From assembly GCA_008671135.1 (NCBI GenBank), contig RQAP01000006.1, positions 62,001-126,000 on the forward strand: a stretch of 64,000 nucleotides of DNA, in the 5' to 3' direction. This stretch comes from Collinsella aerofaciens (GTDB taxonomy: Bacteria > Actinomycetota > Coriobacteriia > Coriobacteriales > Coriobacteriaceae). The notes below the pieces were generated by a model. It was not told where the DNA came from. It saw only the letters and a program-made list of their open reading frames with translations, and made no database searches. Below are positions 43,579-52,765 of the stretch, in pieces; position 1 is the first letter of the stretch, and the number at the start of each line of letters is the position of its first letter. Both the position numbers and the translations under genes were made by a program.

Positions 43579-43777
43579 CGACGTACATTTTTGGGAGTAT
43601 TCAGCATTGGAGCGCGCCGTGCGCCATCCTCAGCGTCCTATTTGGAACGCAGATAGCGCCCGATCGGCATAAAAAGTGCCCCCGATGGCAAATTACGCCA
43701 TCGGGGGCACTTAAAACAGTCGTTCTGCACCTCATTCAGGGCATGCCAATGCTGAATACTCCCAAAAATGCACGTCG
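43579..43777. repeat. 199-bp element with 32-bp inverted terminal repeats
   Basis: Left arm 43579-43610 and right arm 43746-43777 are complementary over 32 nt with one mismatch (core TTTTTGGGAGTATTCAGCA). The interior holds the LacI gene terminator and no coding frame. A related but more diverged pair of arms is at 56879-56907 and 57088-57118. It resembles a miniature inverted-repeat element; no target duplication is obvious. Confidence 0.65.
43670..43712 (-). terminator. Terminator of the LacI gene
   Basis: AAGTGCCCCCGATGGC (43674-43689) pairs perfectly with GCCATCGGGGGCACTT (43697-43712), with a T5 run on the minus strand. Confidence 0.9.
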
Positions 43778-43802
43778 CAAGAGGGGGTACCTGCTCAATC
43801 GG

Positions 43803-44882
43803 CTAAATACCCGCAAGTTCGCAGTAGCGGTCGACATTGCTGGCAAATACCATCTCGACAGCACCCTTCTGGACGGGCACCGTCGGGGTCCTTCCCCACA
43901 GCAGATAATCGCCCAGCGTCTTAGCGCCGCGATACGCCAGGCTCGTCGGGTCCTTATAGACAATATTGGTAAAGATACCGCGGCGCAAGGCCAGAGCACT
44001 TTCGGGAAACAGGTCGTTGCCGATCACCATGACCTGACCGGCCTTGCCGGTCGAGACGAGCGCGTCGGCAACCACTTCGGAACCAACGGCAAAAACGCTA
44101 CAGATAAGTTCGGGGGCGTCCGGCGCACTCAAGCGCTTTTCGAGCTCATGCTCGAGTTGTTTGACTTGCGCATGGGCACCTGCAAGATCCTCAACCTGCC
44201 ATGGAATATCACGTTCGCGCAGGTAATTGTGGAAGGCGCGGGCGGTTAGATAGTGCGAATCGGTATATGGGTCGCCTGTCAAAAGGAGCACGCGGGCGTC
44301 GGCCCCAGAAGCATGGACCAGGTTTGCCGCCTGCTCGGCCATAAGGCTGCCTGCCGTCGAATAATCGGCCAAGCTCGCACCCAAACGATTCAAATGCGGA
44401 CGGTCGCCGTCGACAAGCTCAATCGTCACGCCCGCCTCGGCGATCTGCCCCAAAAGCTCAGTCGCACGATCGTCGCCCGGCGCATAGGCGAGCAAGCCAT
44501 CAATCTTCTCGCCCACCTGCAGACGCTCGTCGATTTGCTCGAGTGCATCAGCGTAGCCGCCCACGCCAAATTCAACGCGCTCAACCGTAATGCCCCGGTC
44601 GATGACCTCCTGTTCAAAGCGATTGCAGCCTTCCCACAGGTAACGGAAAAAGTACGCTCCCTCGCGCGATGCGCGGGGCAGGCAAAACACCAGATTGATA
44701 TCCTTGCGGCGCAGGCTTGAGGCACTTGTGTTGCGGTGATAGCCCATGGCCTCGGCCTTAGCGTTCACCTTGGCGCGCACGGATTCGCTCACGCCGGCCT
44801 TTCCCGTCAGAGCCTTGTGCACGGTATTGATGGAAACGCCAAGCTCGGCGGCTATGTCCTTCATGGTTACGCGAGCGCTCAT
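43803..44882 (-). CDS. LacI-family regulator, probable hexuronate repressor
   Basis: A 359-residue LacI-type regulator. The helix-turn-helix is MKDIAAELGVSINTVHKALTG, with VHKAL in place of the usual VSRAL, then a sugar-binding domain (LTGDPYTDSHYLTARAF, VMVIGNDLFPES). It is oriented like uxaC and lies just upstream of its control region. The GGTGAACGTTCACC operators before uxaC, the GPH gene, GH105, dhuD and the yczE-like gene probably belong to it. Ligand likely galacturonate or tagaturonate; inferred from context. GGAGTAA precedes the start. Confidence 0.85.
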   Translation of the reverse strand: MSARVTMKDIAAELGVSINTVHKALTGKAGVSESVRAKVNAKAEAMGYHRNTSASSLRRKDINLVFCLPRASREGAYFFRYLWEGCNRFEQEVIDRGITVERVEFGVGGYADALEQIDERLQVGEKIDGLLAYAPGDDRATELLGQIAEAGVTIELVDGDRPHLNRLGASLADYSTAGSLMAEQAANLVHASGADARVLLLTGDPYTDSHYLTARAFHNYLRERDIPWQVEDLAGAHAQVKQLEHELEKRLSAPDAPELICSVFAVGSEVVADALVSTGKAGQVMVIGNDLFPESALALRRGIFTNIVYKDPTSLAYRGAKTLGDYLLWGRTPTVPVQKGAVEMVFASNVDRYCELAGI

Positions 44883-44977
44883 GCGGTTACTCCGTTATAG
44901 ATAAGTTGCCAATTAATAGTCCAGTTAACGATACCCCAAAAATACTCTTCGACTCGCCGTACTCTCCCTCAAATGCA

Positions 44978-45012
44978 CAAAGCGCCCCGCGAACGGATGC
45001 CCGCGGAGCGCT
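44978..45012 (-). terminator. Hairpin after the feo-associated gene
   Basis: AAGCGCCCCGCG and CGCGGAGCGCTT pair across a short loop 15 nt after the stop; the minus-strand tail is only TTTG. Confidence 0.5.
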
Positions 45013-45026
45013 TGGATGTCCGGACC

Positions 45027-45227
45027 TTATTTGATACCGCGACCCAAGTCTTCGGCGATTTTGTCTACGCCCTTAAGTGCAGCGCACGTCTTTTTGTTGG
45101 AGCAATGCCCCGTGCAAACGCCACCCTGAGCGCAGTCGGCGCAGGTGCCCTTGCGGTAGATGCGCACGCACACGGCGACAAACGCAACGCCGATAACAGC
45201 CAGTACAACAATATCGATAGGTGCCAT
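45027..45227 (-). CDS. FeoB-associated Cys-rich membrane protein
   Basis: A 66-residue protein with one N-terminal membrane helix (residues 4-22) and a cytoplasmic Cys-rich part (CADCAQGGVCTGHCSNKKTC). It matches the small proteins encoded after feoB in many Gram-positives (role like FeoC, unproven). AGGAGG lies 6 nt before the start. It lies 203 bp after feoB. Confidence 0.88.
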   Translation of the reverse strand: MAPIDIVVLAVIGVAFVAVCVRIYRKGTCADCAQGGVCTGHCSNKKTCAALKGVDKIAEDLGRGIK

Positions 45228-45367
45228 AGCAAGCCTCCTCTAGTTAACCAGCACTTACTTTACCCCATTCTCCACCTACCAAATAGGGACAGGTTTATTT
45301 TGGTCGGTTTTATCTGCGGAAACGCCACATCTTACTTCTGGAGCAAAGCAATCTGTCCCCATTGCGT

Positions 45368-45401
45368 CAAAAAGCCCGAGTGTCACTGAGACACCCGGGC
45401 T
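45368..45401 (-). terminator. Terminator of feoB
   Basis: AGCCCGAGTGTC (45373-45384) pairs with GACACCCGGGCT (45390-45401), one wobble, followed on the minus strand by TTTTTGAC. Confidence 0.85.
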
Positions 45402-45430
45402 CGTGGAAAGGGGTTGATCCTTATTCGGAC

Positions 45431-47758
45431 TTAGGCGGAAACTGCAGCGGAAGCAGTGTTGGTCTCGTCCTCGTCGGTCCAAGCGTGCTTGGGCATAGGA
45501 CGGAAAATCTGGAAGAGCATCGCGACCAGCAGCACGATAGCCACAACCGTCCAGAAGCCAAACTGCCCAAGGACAAGCAGGTTATAGAACTGGTTGATGA
45601 ACAGGCCGATCACCCAAGCGAAGGCGCACTCGTAGCCGAGGGCAATCGCGGTCCACTTGCCGGAATTCATCTGGTTGCGGATGGTACCCATAGCGGCAAA
45701 GCACGGAGCGCACAGCAGGTTGAACGCGCCGAAGGCAACGCAGGCGCCCATGGTGGGGAACATGCCGGCAAACGCGGTCCACAGGCTCGGGTCGGTCTCG
45801 CCCGCGTCGGCGACGGACAGCAGCGAGCCGGCGGTGGCGACAACGTTCTCCTTGGCGACGAGGCCAGAGACAGTCAGCGCGGTTGCCTGCCAGGTGCTAA
45901 AGCCGAGCGGGGCAAAGATCCAAGCGACCAGGTTGCCCAGCATGGCGAGCACGGAGTAGTCCATGAACTCCTCGGGGATGCCGTCCATCGCAGGCAGGAA
46001 GCCAAAGGAGCCGTTGTAGCTACCAAAGTTGGAGAGGAACCACACCACGACGGTAGAGGCGAAGATGATCGTGCCGGCCTTCTTGATAAAGGCCCAGCAG
46101 CGCTCCCACACGTGCAGCGCCCAGGAGCGGATCGCCGGGAAGTGGTAAGCGGGGAGCTCCATGACAAACGGGGTCGGGCGGCCGGCGAAGAGCTTGGTCT
46201 TCTTGAGCATGAGGCCCGAGGCGATGACGGCAAAGACGCCCAGGAAGTAGAAGAGCGGGCTGATCCACGCGGCGGTGGTAGAAGAATCGCCGATGATGGA
46301 ACCCATGAGCAGGGCGATGATCGGCAGCTTAGCGCCACAGGGAATGAACGTGGTGGTCATGACCGTCATGCGGCGGTCCTTCTCGTTCTCGATGGTCTTG
46401 GTAGCCATGACGCCGGGGACGCCGCAGCCCGAGGACACGAGCATGGGGATGAAGGACTTACCGGACAGGCCAAAGCGGCGGAACACGCGGTCCATGATGA
46501 AGGCGACGCGGGCCATATAGCCGCAGTCCTCCAAGAAGGACAGCATGACGAACAGCAGGAACATCTGCGGGACGAAGCCGAAGATGGCGCCCAGGCCGCC
46601 GACGATGCCGTCGCAGACCAGCGAATCGACCAGGCCACCGTCCTCGGTGCCGCCCGCCACAAGGGCGTCGTGCACCACGGTGGTGATACCCGGGACATAG
46701 GGGCCGTACTGTGCCGGGTCGACCGAGTCGGCATTGTCACCCGCAGCCTCGACGGCCGCGTCGTAGGCGTCGCGACCCTGGCCGAGCACATACCAACCGT
46801 CGGTACCGAAGAGCTGGTCGTTGGTGAAGTCGGTCACCGTGCCGCCCAGGGTAGAAACGGCGATGTAGTACACGCAGAACATGATGACCACAAAGATCGG
46901 CAGGCCCAGGATACGGTTGGTAACCACGCGGTCGATCTTCTCGGAGGTGCTCATCTTTGCCGGAGCCTTGGTGAGGCACTCGTCAATGATGTGGGCAATC
47001 ACGCCGTAACGCTCGCCGGTGATGATGGACTCGGCGTCGTCGTCGCAGTCCTGCTCGCACTGGGCGACCAGCTGCTCCACGCGAGCGGCCTTCTCCTTGG
47101 TGAGGTTGGTGAGCTTGCAGGCGTCTGCATCGCGCTCAAACAGCTTGACGGCGTAGTAGCGACGCTTGTTGGCGGGAACGCTCGCAGGCAGGTTATTCTC
47201 GATGTGGTCCAGAACGTCCTCGATGGAGGAGTCGAACTTGTGCTCCGGCACCTGGCCCTTGGAAGCAGCGGACTTCTTGACCTGCTCGAACAGCTCCTTA
47301 ATACCCTTGTTCTTAAGGGCCGAGATCATCATGACCGGGCAGCCGAGCTTCTTGGAGAGCTTGTCCGTGTCGATCTTGTCGCCGTTCTTCTCGACCAGGT
47401 CGGCCATGTTGAGGGCAACGACCACGGGCAGGCCGGTCTCGATAACCTGAAGCGCCAGATACAGGTTGCGCTCGAGGTTGGTGGCGTCGACAACCTGGAC
47501 GACAACATCGGGCTCGCCGCTCATGAGGTAATCGCGCGAGCATTGCTCCTCGGGGCTGTAGGGGGAAAGCGAGTAGATGCCAGGGAGGTCCGTGATGGTA
47601 ACGTTCTTGTCGCTTAGGAGCTTGGCTTCCTTTTTCTCAACCGTGACGCCGGGCCAGTTGCCAACGTAGCCGTTGGCGCCGGTAATCAGGTTGAAAAGCG
47701 TGGTCTTGCCGCAGTTGGGGTTACCCGCCAGCGCGACATGGATCTGAGAATCCGCCAT
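45431..47758 (-). CDS. feoB: Ferrous iron transporter FeoB
   Basis: A 775-residue inner-membrane Fe2+ transporter. The N-terminal G domain has GNPNCGKTTLFN (G1), the switch segment NWPGVTVE, DLPGIYSLSPYS (G3) and NMAD (G4). Two gate domains follow, with the conserved CGVPG (SSGCGVPGVMA) and a second Cys motif (LLCAPCFAAMG). About ten membrane segments. The start has AAGGATTG upstream. It is part of feoA-feoA-feoB-Cys-rich protein. Confidence 0.96.
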   Translation of the reverse strand: MADSQIHVALAGNPNCGKTTLFNLITGANGYVGNWPGVTVEKKEAKLLSDKNVTITDLPGIYSLSPYSPEEQCSRDYLMSGEPDVVVQVVDATNLERNLYLALQVIETGLPVVVALNMADLVEKNGDKIDTDKLSKKLGCPVMMISALKNKGIKELFEQVKKSAASKGQVPEHKFDSSIEDVLDHIENNLPASVPANKRRYYAVKLFERDADACKLTNLTKEKAARVEQLVAQCEQDCDDDAESIITGERYGVIAHIIDECLTKAPAKMSTSEKIDRVVTNRILGLPIFVVIMFCVYYIAVSTLGGTVTDFTNDQLFGTDGWYVLGQGRDAYDAAVEAAGDNADSVDPAQYGPYVPGITTVVHDALVAGGTEDGGLVDSLVCDGIVGGLGAIFGFVPQMFLLFVMLSFLEDCGYMARVAFIMDRVFRRFGLSGKSFIPMLVSSGCGVPGVMATKTIENEKDRRMTVMTTTFIPCGAKLPIIALLMGSIIGDSSTTAAWISPLFYFLGVFAVIASGLMLKKTKLFAGRPTPFVMELPAYHFPAIRSWALHVWERCWAFIKKAGTIIFASTVVVWFLSNFGSYNGSFGFLPAMDGIPEEFMDYSVLAMLGNLVAWIFAPLGFSTWQATALTVSGLVAKENVVATAGSLLSVADAGETDPSLWTAFAGMFPTMGACVAFGAFNLLCAPCFAAMGTIRNQMNSGKWTAIALGYECAFAWVIGLFINQFYNLLVLGQFGFWTVVAIVLLVAMLFQIFRPMPKHAWTDEDETNTASAAVSA

Positions 47759-47831
47759 TCAATCCTTCTTCCTTGTATGTCTGCGCTGCTTTCTCCGCGC
47801 AGGCTGGATAATGTGCTTCAAAGATGCTGCA

Positions 47832-47855
47832 TTAAGTTAGAAAAACCTAACTTTA
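47832..47855 (-). promoter_or_regulatory. DtxR-type iron box before feoB
   Basis: AAGTTAGAAAAACCTAACTT (47834-47853) is a palindrome with TTAG-N6-CTAA, resembling DtxR/IdeR operators. It lies between the first feoA and feoB, suggesting an internal iron-controlled promoter. Confidence 0.5.
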
Positions 47856-47881
47856 TCTGCAGAAATATGCGCCGCGAGTCC

Positions 47882-48103
47882 TTACTGAACCTCGACGACG
47901 GCGGCCTCCTCCTTGCGGATGGAAAGCTCGTAGCCGCGCACGTTGATCTCGACCGGATCACCGAGCGGTGCAACCTTCACGACCTTGAACGAAGTGCCCT
48001 TGATGAGCCCCAGGTCCATAAGGTGGCGGCGAAGCGCACCCTCACCGTGAAGCTTGACGATGGTGGAGCTCTCGCCCACCTTAACGTCACCCAACGTCTT
48101 CAT
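47882..48103 (-). CDS. feoA: FeoA domain protein
   Basis: A 73-residue SH3-like FeoA protein with LMDLGLIKGTSFKVVKVAPLG-type core and RGYELSIRKEEA. It binds or regulates FeoB. It is 40 bp downstream of a second FeoA gene. Confidence 0.93.
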   Translation of the reverse strand: MKTLGDVKVGESSTIVKLHGEGALRRHLMDLGLIKGTSFKVVKVAPLGDPVEINVRGYELSIRKEEAAVVEVQ

Positions 48104-48142
48104 CCTCTTGTCCCCCTTTCGGTTTTTATGAAATGCTGCGGA

Positions 48143-48385
48143 CTAACCGACGGTCATGATGTGCATGGCAACCTTGGAATCGATGCCAAAGCGTGCGCCC
48201 AGCACCGTGACGATGATATTGGCGCCACTCGAGCTCACCACGTGGATTTCGCTGCCCTCGACAAAGCCGAGGTCCTTGAGGTGGTGCTTCATGTCCTCAT
48301 TGCCCTTTACACGAGACACGCGCACGGTTTCGCCCGCTTTTACCATCGAAAGCGGCATTGCCGGCATCTGCGGTCCGCAAGACAT
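48143..48385 (-). CDS. Second FeoA domain protein
   Basis: An 80-residue FeoA paralogue with HHLKDLGFVEGSEIHVVSS and GARFGIDSKVAMHI. The ATG at 48385 follows TAGGAG. First gene of the feo operon. Two FeoA copies are common in this lineage and may have split regulatory tasks; that is inference. Confidence 0.92.
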   Translation of the reverse strand: MSCGPQMPAMPLSMVKAGETVRVSRVKGNEDMKHHLKDLGFVEGSEIHVVSSSGANIIVTVLGARFGIDSKVAMHIMTVG

Positions 48386-48427
48386 GAGTGGCTCCTAACG
48401 TCAGTTCGTCCTCAACATCGACGCGGT

Positions 48428-48482
48428 AAAAGTTAACCACGCCTATGTTCGCTTTAGTAAACTAACACGTGGTTAACTTTTT
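48428..48482 (-). promoter_or_regulatory. feo operon control region
   Basis: A 13-bp inverted repeat AAAGTTAACCACG / CGTGGTTAACTTT (48428-48441, 48468-48480) flanks TTAGTAAACTAA (48454-48465), a TTAG-N4-CTAA palindrome related to the site before feoB. Likely an iron-responsive operator. Confidence 0.5.
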
Positions 48483-48528
48483 GGAAAGGGTCCCCATTCA
48501 GATTTCGAAAAAGTTTCCTATACGAAAC

Positions 48529-48563
48529 AAAAAGGCGCGGCAAAGAGCTGTCCTTTGCCGCGC
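48529..48563 (-). terminator. Terminator of the HPr-like gene
   Basis: GGCGCGGCAAAG (48534-48545) pairs with CTTTGCCGCGCC (48552-48563), followed on the minus strand by TTTTTG. Confidence 0.88.
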
Positions 48564-48573
48564 CCTGTCATGC

Positions 48574-48822
48574 TTAGAGCGAGAGGTTTCTGATCGACGT
48601 GACGCAGGAAGCCTCATCCACGCCCGAAACGCGGAACACGACATCCTCGCCGCACTCGCCATAGAGGGCCATCAGGCCCATCACGTCGCGACCATCGACA
48701 TGACGGTCGCCAATGCTGACCGACACGTCACTACGATGCTTGGCGATAATATCATAGAGCAGCGCAACCGGGCGGGCATGTAATCCCAACGGATCTTTAA
48801 TCGTCTTCGTAAACTCGACCAT
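48574..48822 (-). CDS. HPr-family phosphocarrier with Asp at position 46
   Basis: An 82-residue HPr-like protein. The active His15 is intact (GLHARPVALL). The usual regulatory Ser46 (KSIMGVM) is replaced by Asp46 (RDVMGLM). In Gram-positives Ser46-P makes HPr a CcpA corepressor and a poor PTS carrier; Asp mimics that state. The start at 48822 follows GGAGGGG. It is a single gene, not next to ptsI. So it may be a regulatory rather than a transport HPr. Confidence 0.87.
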   Translation of the reverse strand: MVEFTKTIKDPLGLHARPVALLYDIIAKHRSDVSVSIGDRHVDGRDVMGLMALYGECGEDVVFRVSGVDEASCVTSIRNLSL

Positions 48823-48889
48823 GTCCCCTCCCGCGACATCGCACATCGGCCGGCAAAACCCAGCCACGTGGTAGTTATTGTAGCGTTAG

Positions 48890-49085
48890 ATGCTTGTTGA
48901 GGACGGGACGGAAATCGCATCCCATTTCGAGCGTCAATGATGGGACACAGTTTCCGCCAGAAGGCTCAACCGGAAAGCGCGTCCCGTTATTTGGCTGGAT
49001 TCTGGGTCGCAGTTTCCAAAAGGACCCTGTTTGGGAAACTGCGACCCGTTTTGGACGCAAATTCCGGGTCGCAGTTTCCGCGACG
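48890..49085. repeat. Intergenic cluster of GGGTCGCAGTTTCC inverted repeats
   Basis: GGGTCGCAGTTTCC occurs at 49004-49017 and 49066-49079 and in reverse (GGAAACTGCGACCC) at 49034-49047. Looser relatives (GGGACACAGTTTCC at 48943, GGAAAGCGCGTCCC at 48972) precede them. No coding frame was found in this gap between the HPr gene and aspS. Confidence 0.75.
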
Positions 49086-49120
49086 CCCAGTCAACCTATA
49101 CCCTCGCAACCTCGGCGCAT

Positions 49121-49155
49121 AAAAAACGAGGGAAGGCACGCGTCCTTCCCTCGTT
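49121..49155 (-). terminator. Terminator of aspS
   Basis: AACGAGGGAAGG (49125-49136) pairs with CCTTCCCTCGTT (49144-49155), followed on the minus strand by a T6 run. Confidence 0.9.
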
Positions 49156-49178
49156 GCGGGCAATATGTAGCCGCTTCC

Positions 49179-50966
49179 CTACATCAGGCACAGACTGACG
49201 TCCTTGAGCTGGGCGCCGCTAACGGCACTCGGGGCGCCCGACATAAGGTCGGAGCCGCTGGCCGTCTTGGGGAACGCCATGACGTCACGGATGGAGTCGG
49301 AGCCGGTGAGCAACATGCACACGCGGTCCAGGCCCAAAGCGAAACCGCCCATCGGGGGCGCACCAAACTTGAGGGCCTCCATGAGGAAGCCAAACTGAGA
49401 CTCGGCGCGCTCCTCGGTAAAGCCCAGGAGCTTGAGCATGGACATCTGCATCTCGGCGTTGTGGATACGCATGCCGCCGCCGCCGGCCTCAAAGCCGTCC
49501 ATGACAAAGTCGTAGGTGCACGAACCGGCTGCCAACGGGTCGGCCTCGATCTTGGCGATGTCGGTCTCGGTCGGCAGAGTGAACGGCTGGTGCTCGGCAG
49601 CGTAAGCCTTGCGGTCCTCATCCCAGTGGAACAGCGGGAAGTTGACGACCCACAGGAAGTCGTGGCCCTCGCGCTTGATCTCGAGCGCATTGGCCATGTG
49701 AGAACGCATGCCGCCCAGAATCTCGTCGGAGAGCAGGCGCGGGCCGGCGGCGAACATCACAAGGTCGCCGGGCTCGACGTCCATGCGCTCGCGCAGAGCG
49801 GCCATCTCCTCGTCCGAGAAGAACTTGACGATAGGGCTGTTGATGGAGCCGTCCTCGCGGAAGGCGATCCAGGCCAGACCCTTGGCGCCAAACGTGGAGG
49901 CCACGCCGGCAAGCTTATCGATCTTGGCACGTGCCCAGGCACCGGCGCCCTTGGCGTTGATGGCCTTGACGACAGAGCCCTCCTCGTTTGCGGCAGTCGC
50001 AAAGACCTTGAACTTGGAGTTGGCGAAGATGTCGGTCAGGTCGACCAGGTGCATGCCGTAGCGGGTATCGGGCTTGTCGGAGCCATAGGTGTCCATGGCC
50101 TCCCAGTAGTCCATGCGACGCAGCGGCGTGGGCATCTCGACACCCATGCGGCCGAAGGCATCGGCCAGGACCTCTTCGAGCGCGCTCATGACATCGTTCT
50201 GGTCCACGAAGGACATCTCGATATCGACCTGGGTGAACTCGGGCTGACGGTCGGCACGCAGGTCCTCGTCGCGGAAGCACTTGGCAACCTGGTAGTAGCG
50301 CTCGACGCCACCGACCATGAGCAGCTGCTTCAGGAGCTGCGGGGACTGCGGCAGGGCGTAGAAGTTGCCCGGCTGGATGCGGCTGGGAACGATGAAGTCG
50401 CGGGCGCCCTCGGGCGTGGACTTAAACAGGGAGGGCGTCTCGACCTCCATGAACTCACGGTTGTGCAGCGCCTCGCGAATGGCAAAGGTGAAGTCGGAGC
50501 GCAGCTTGAGGTTGGCCATCATCTCGGGACGGCGGAGGTCCAGATAGCGATAGCGCAGGCGGGTGTCCTCGCTGGTCTCGATGCCGTCCTCGATCTGGAA
50601 CGGCGGGGTGACGGACGTGTTGAGCACCTCGGCGTGGTCGGTCAGGACCTCGATCTCGCCGGTCGCGAGCTTGGTGTTGGTGGTCTCCTCGCCACGGGCG
50701 CGCACGACGCCGTGGATCTTGATGGGCCACTCGGGACGCATGGTCTCGGCGATCTTAAAGGCATCGCCGTCGGAGTGCTCGGGGTCGAAGGTGAGCTGCG
50801 TGATGCCCTCGCGGTCGCGAAGGTCGCAGAAGATAAGGCCGCCGTGGTCGCGGCGACGGCTCACCCAACCGGTGAGGGTGACCTCTTCGCCCACGTTCTC
50901 GAAGCGAAGCTCGCCGCAGGTACGGGTGTGCATGGAATGCTCGTCAATGGGACGGGTCTGGCTCAT
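49179..50966 (-). CDS. aspS: Aspartyl-tRNA synthetase
   Basis: A 595-residue class IIb synthetase charging tRNA-Asp (possibly tRNA-Asn too). The OB-fold anticodon domain has GWVSRRRDHGGLIFCDLRD. Motif 1 region is RYRYLDLRRP, motif 2 FRDEDLRADRQPEFTQ, motif 3 GFALGLDRVCMLL. The GAD insertion domain marks the bacterial type. GGAGG lies 9 nt before the start, right after a leader hairpin. Confidence 0.97.
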   Translation of the reverse strand: MSQTRPIDEHSMHTRTCGELRFENVGEEVTLTGWVSRRRDHGGLIFCDLRDREGITQLTFDPEHSDGDAFKIAETMRPEWPIKIHGVVRARGEETTNTKLATGEIEVLTDHAEVLNTSVTPPFQIEDGIETSEDTRLRYRYLDLRRPEMMANLKLRSDFTFAIREALHNREFMEVETPSLFKSTPEGARDFIVPSRIQPGNFYALPQSPQLLKQLLMVGGVERYYQVAKCFRDEDLRADRQPEFTQVDIEMSFVDQNDVMSALEEVLADAFGRMGVEMPTPLRRMDYWEAMDTYGSDKPDTRYGMHLVDLTDIFANSKFKVFATAANEEGSVVKAINAKGAGAWARAKIDKLAGVASTFGAKGLAWIAFREDGSINSPIVKFFSDEEMAALRERMDVEPGDLVMFAAGPRLLSDEILGGMRSHMANALEIKREGHDFLWVVNFPLFHWDEDRKAYAAEHQPFTLPTETDIAKIEADPLAAGSCTYDFVMDGFEAGGGGMRIHNAEMQMSMLKLLGFTEERAESQFGFLMEALKFGAPPMGGFALGLDRVCMLLTGSDSIRDVMAFPKTASGSDLMSGAPSAVSGAQLKDVSLCLM

Positions 50967-50986
50967 ACCAGTGATCCTCCTTTATG

Positions 50987-51030
50987 AATCTGTGCCGCCC
51001 CGTGTCGTTCCGGGCGGCGTCGTACAGATT
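50987..51030 (-). promoter_or_regulatory. Leader hairpin of aspS
   Basis: AATCTGT/ACAGATT (50987-50993, 51024-51030) and GCCGCCC/GGGCGGC (50994-51000, 51012-51018) stack into one stem ending just before the ribosome site. It does not match a T-box. It may control translation. Confidence 0.45.
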
Positions 51031-51222
51031 TGCCCAGCCTGCGTAAACCACGCAGCCGGACATGGCGTTCTATCTTATCGCACCTGTGTCGATGTGCCGC
51101 GAAAAAGTAACTCTTGCCCAAAGACTTGACGGAGACGAAACAATTGACGCACCGTGGCCGTCGCCGACGCGCGCCACGTGCGACAATGTGCCCCAATACA
51201 ACTGCACTCGGAAAGGCCCGCC

Positions 51223-51858
51223 ATGACTGCACGCCTCATCGTTATGGATATCGACTCCACGCTCATCAACCAGGAGGTCATCGACCTGTTGGGCGAGGAA
51301 GCCGGCGTGGGCGAGCAGGTGGCGCAGATCACCGAGCGCGCTATGCGCGGCGAGCTGGACTTTAAGCAGGCACTTGAAGAGCGCGTGGGGTTGCTTGCCG
51401 GCTTGGACGAGAGTGTGTTCGAGCGCACCTTTGAGCGCGTGACGTTTACCCCCGGCGCGTTGGAGCTTGTGCGCTCGGCACACAGCAAGGGCTGGAAGGT
51501 CGGCGTGGTGAGCGGCGGCTTCCACGAGGTCGCCGACAAGATCGTGGCCGCCGCGGGCATCGACTTCTGCCTGGCTAACCGCCTGGAGGTCGTGGACGGC
51601 AAGCTCACCGGTAAGTTGGCGGCAGACATTGTGACCAAGGAGTCCAAGCTCATCCAGCTGCTGGATTGGGCAGTCGAGTGCGGTGTCGATATGGCCCATA
51701 CCGTCGCGATCGGTGACGGCGCCAACGACATCCCCATGATTCAGGCCGCAGGCACGGGCATCGCATTTTGCGCCAAGCCCAAGACGCGCGAGGCCGCCCC
51801 ATTTGCCATCGACGAGCGCAACCTGATGCTCGCCATGGACATCATCCTGCGCGACTAG
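51223..51858 (+). CDS. serB: Phosphoserine phosphatase
   Basis: A 211-residue HAD phosphatase. Motif I is MDIDSTLINQE, motif II VVSGGFHE, motif IV GDGANDIPM. It makes serine from phosphoserine; no ACT domain is present. AAAGG lies 8 nt before the ATG at 51223. Confidence 0.93.
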   Translation: MTARLIVMDIDSTLINQEVIDLLGEEAGVGEQVAQITERAMRGELDFKQALEERVGLLAGLDESVFERTFERVTFTPGALELVRSAHSKGWKVGVVSGGFHEVADKIVAAAGIDFCLANRLEVVDGKLTGKLAADIVTKESKLIQLLDWAVECGVDMAHTVAIGDGANDIPMIQAAGTGIAFCAKPKTREAAPFAIDERNLMLAMDIILRD

Positions 51859-51894
51859 TCGATCAGTCTAACAATTGAATCAGTCTGTCCTATA

Positions 51895-51929
51895 GTTTCC
51901 GAACAATTTTGTCTTAGTGTTCGGAAACA
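51895..51929 (+). promoter_or_regulatory. Operator-like inverted repeat before larB
   Basis: GTTTCCGAACA (51895-51905) and TGTTCGGAAAC (51919-51929) are perfect 11-bp arms 13 bp apart. TAGACT at 51944-51949 is a plausible -10 just after. The TetR protein encoded at the end of this operon is a natural candidate binder. Confidence 0.6.
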
Positions 51930-51972
51930 TACCCTTTGAGTGCTAGACTTTGCGCCGTCGAAGGGAACATAT

Positions 51973-52755
<783 letters not shown>

Positions 52756-52765
52756 GGAGCATTCC

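Noticed and set aside
43579..43777. Insertion sequence
   Set aside because: Too short for a transposase, no coding frame, and no target duplication was visible.
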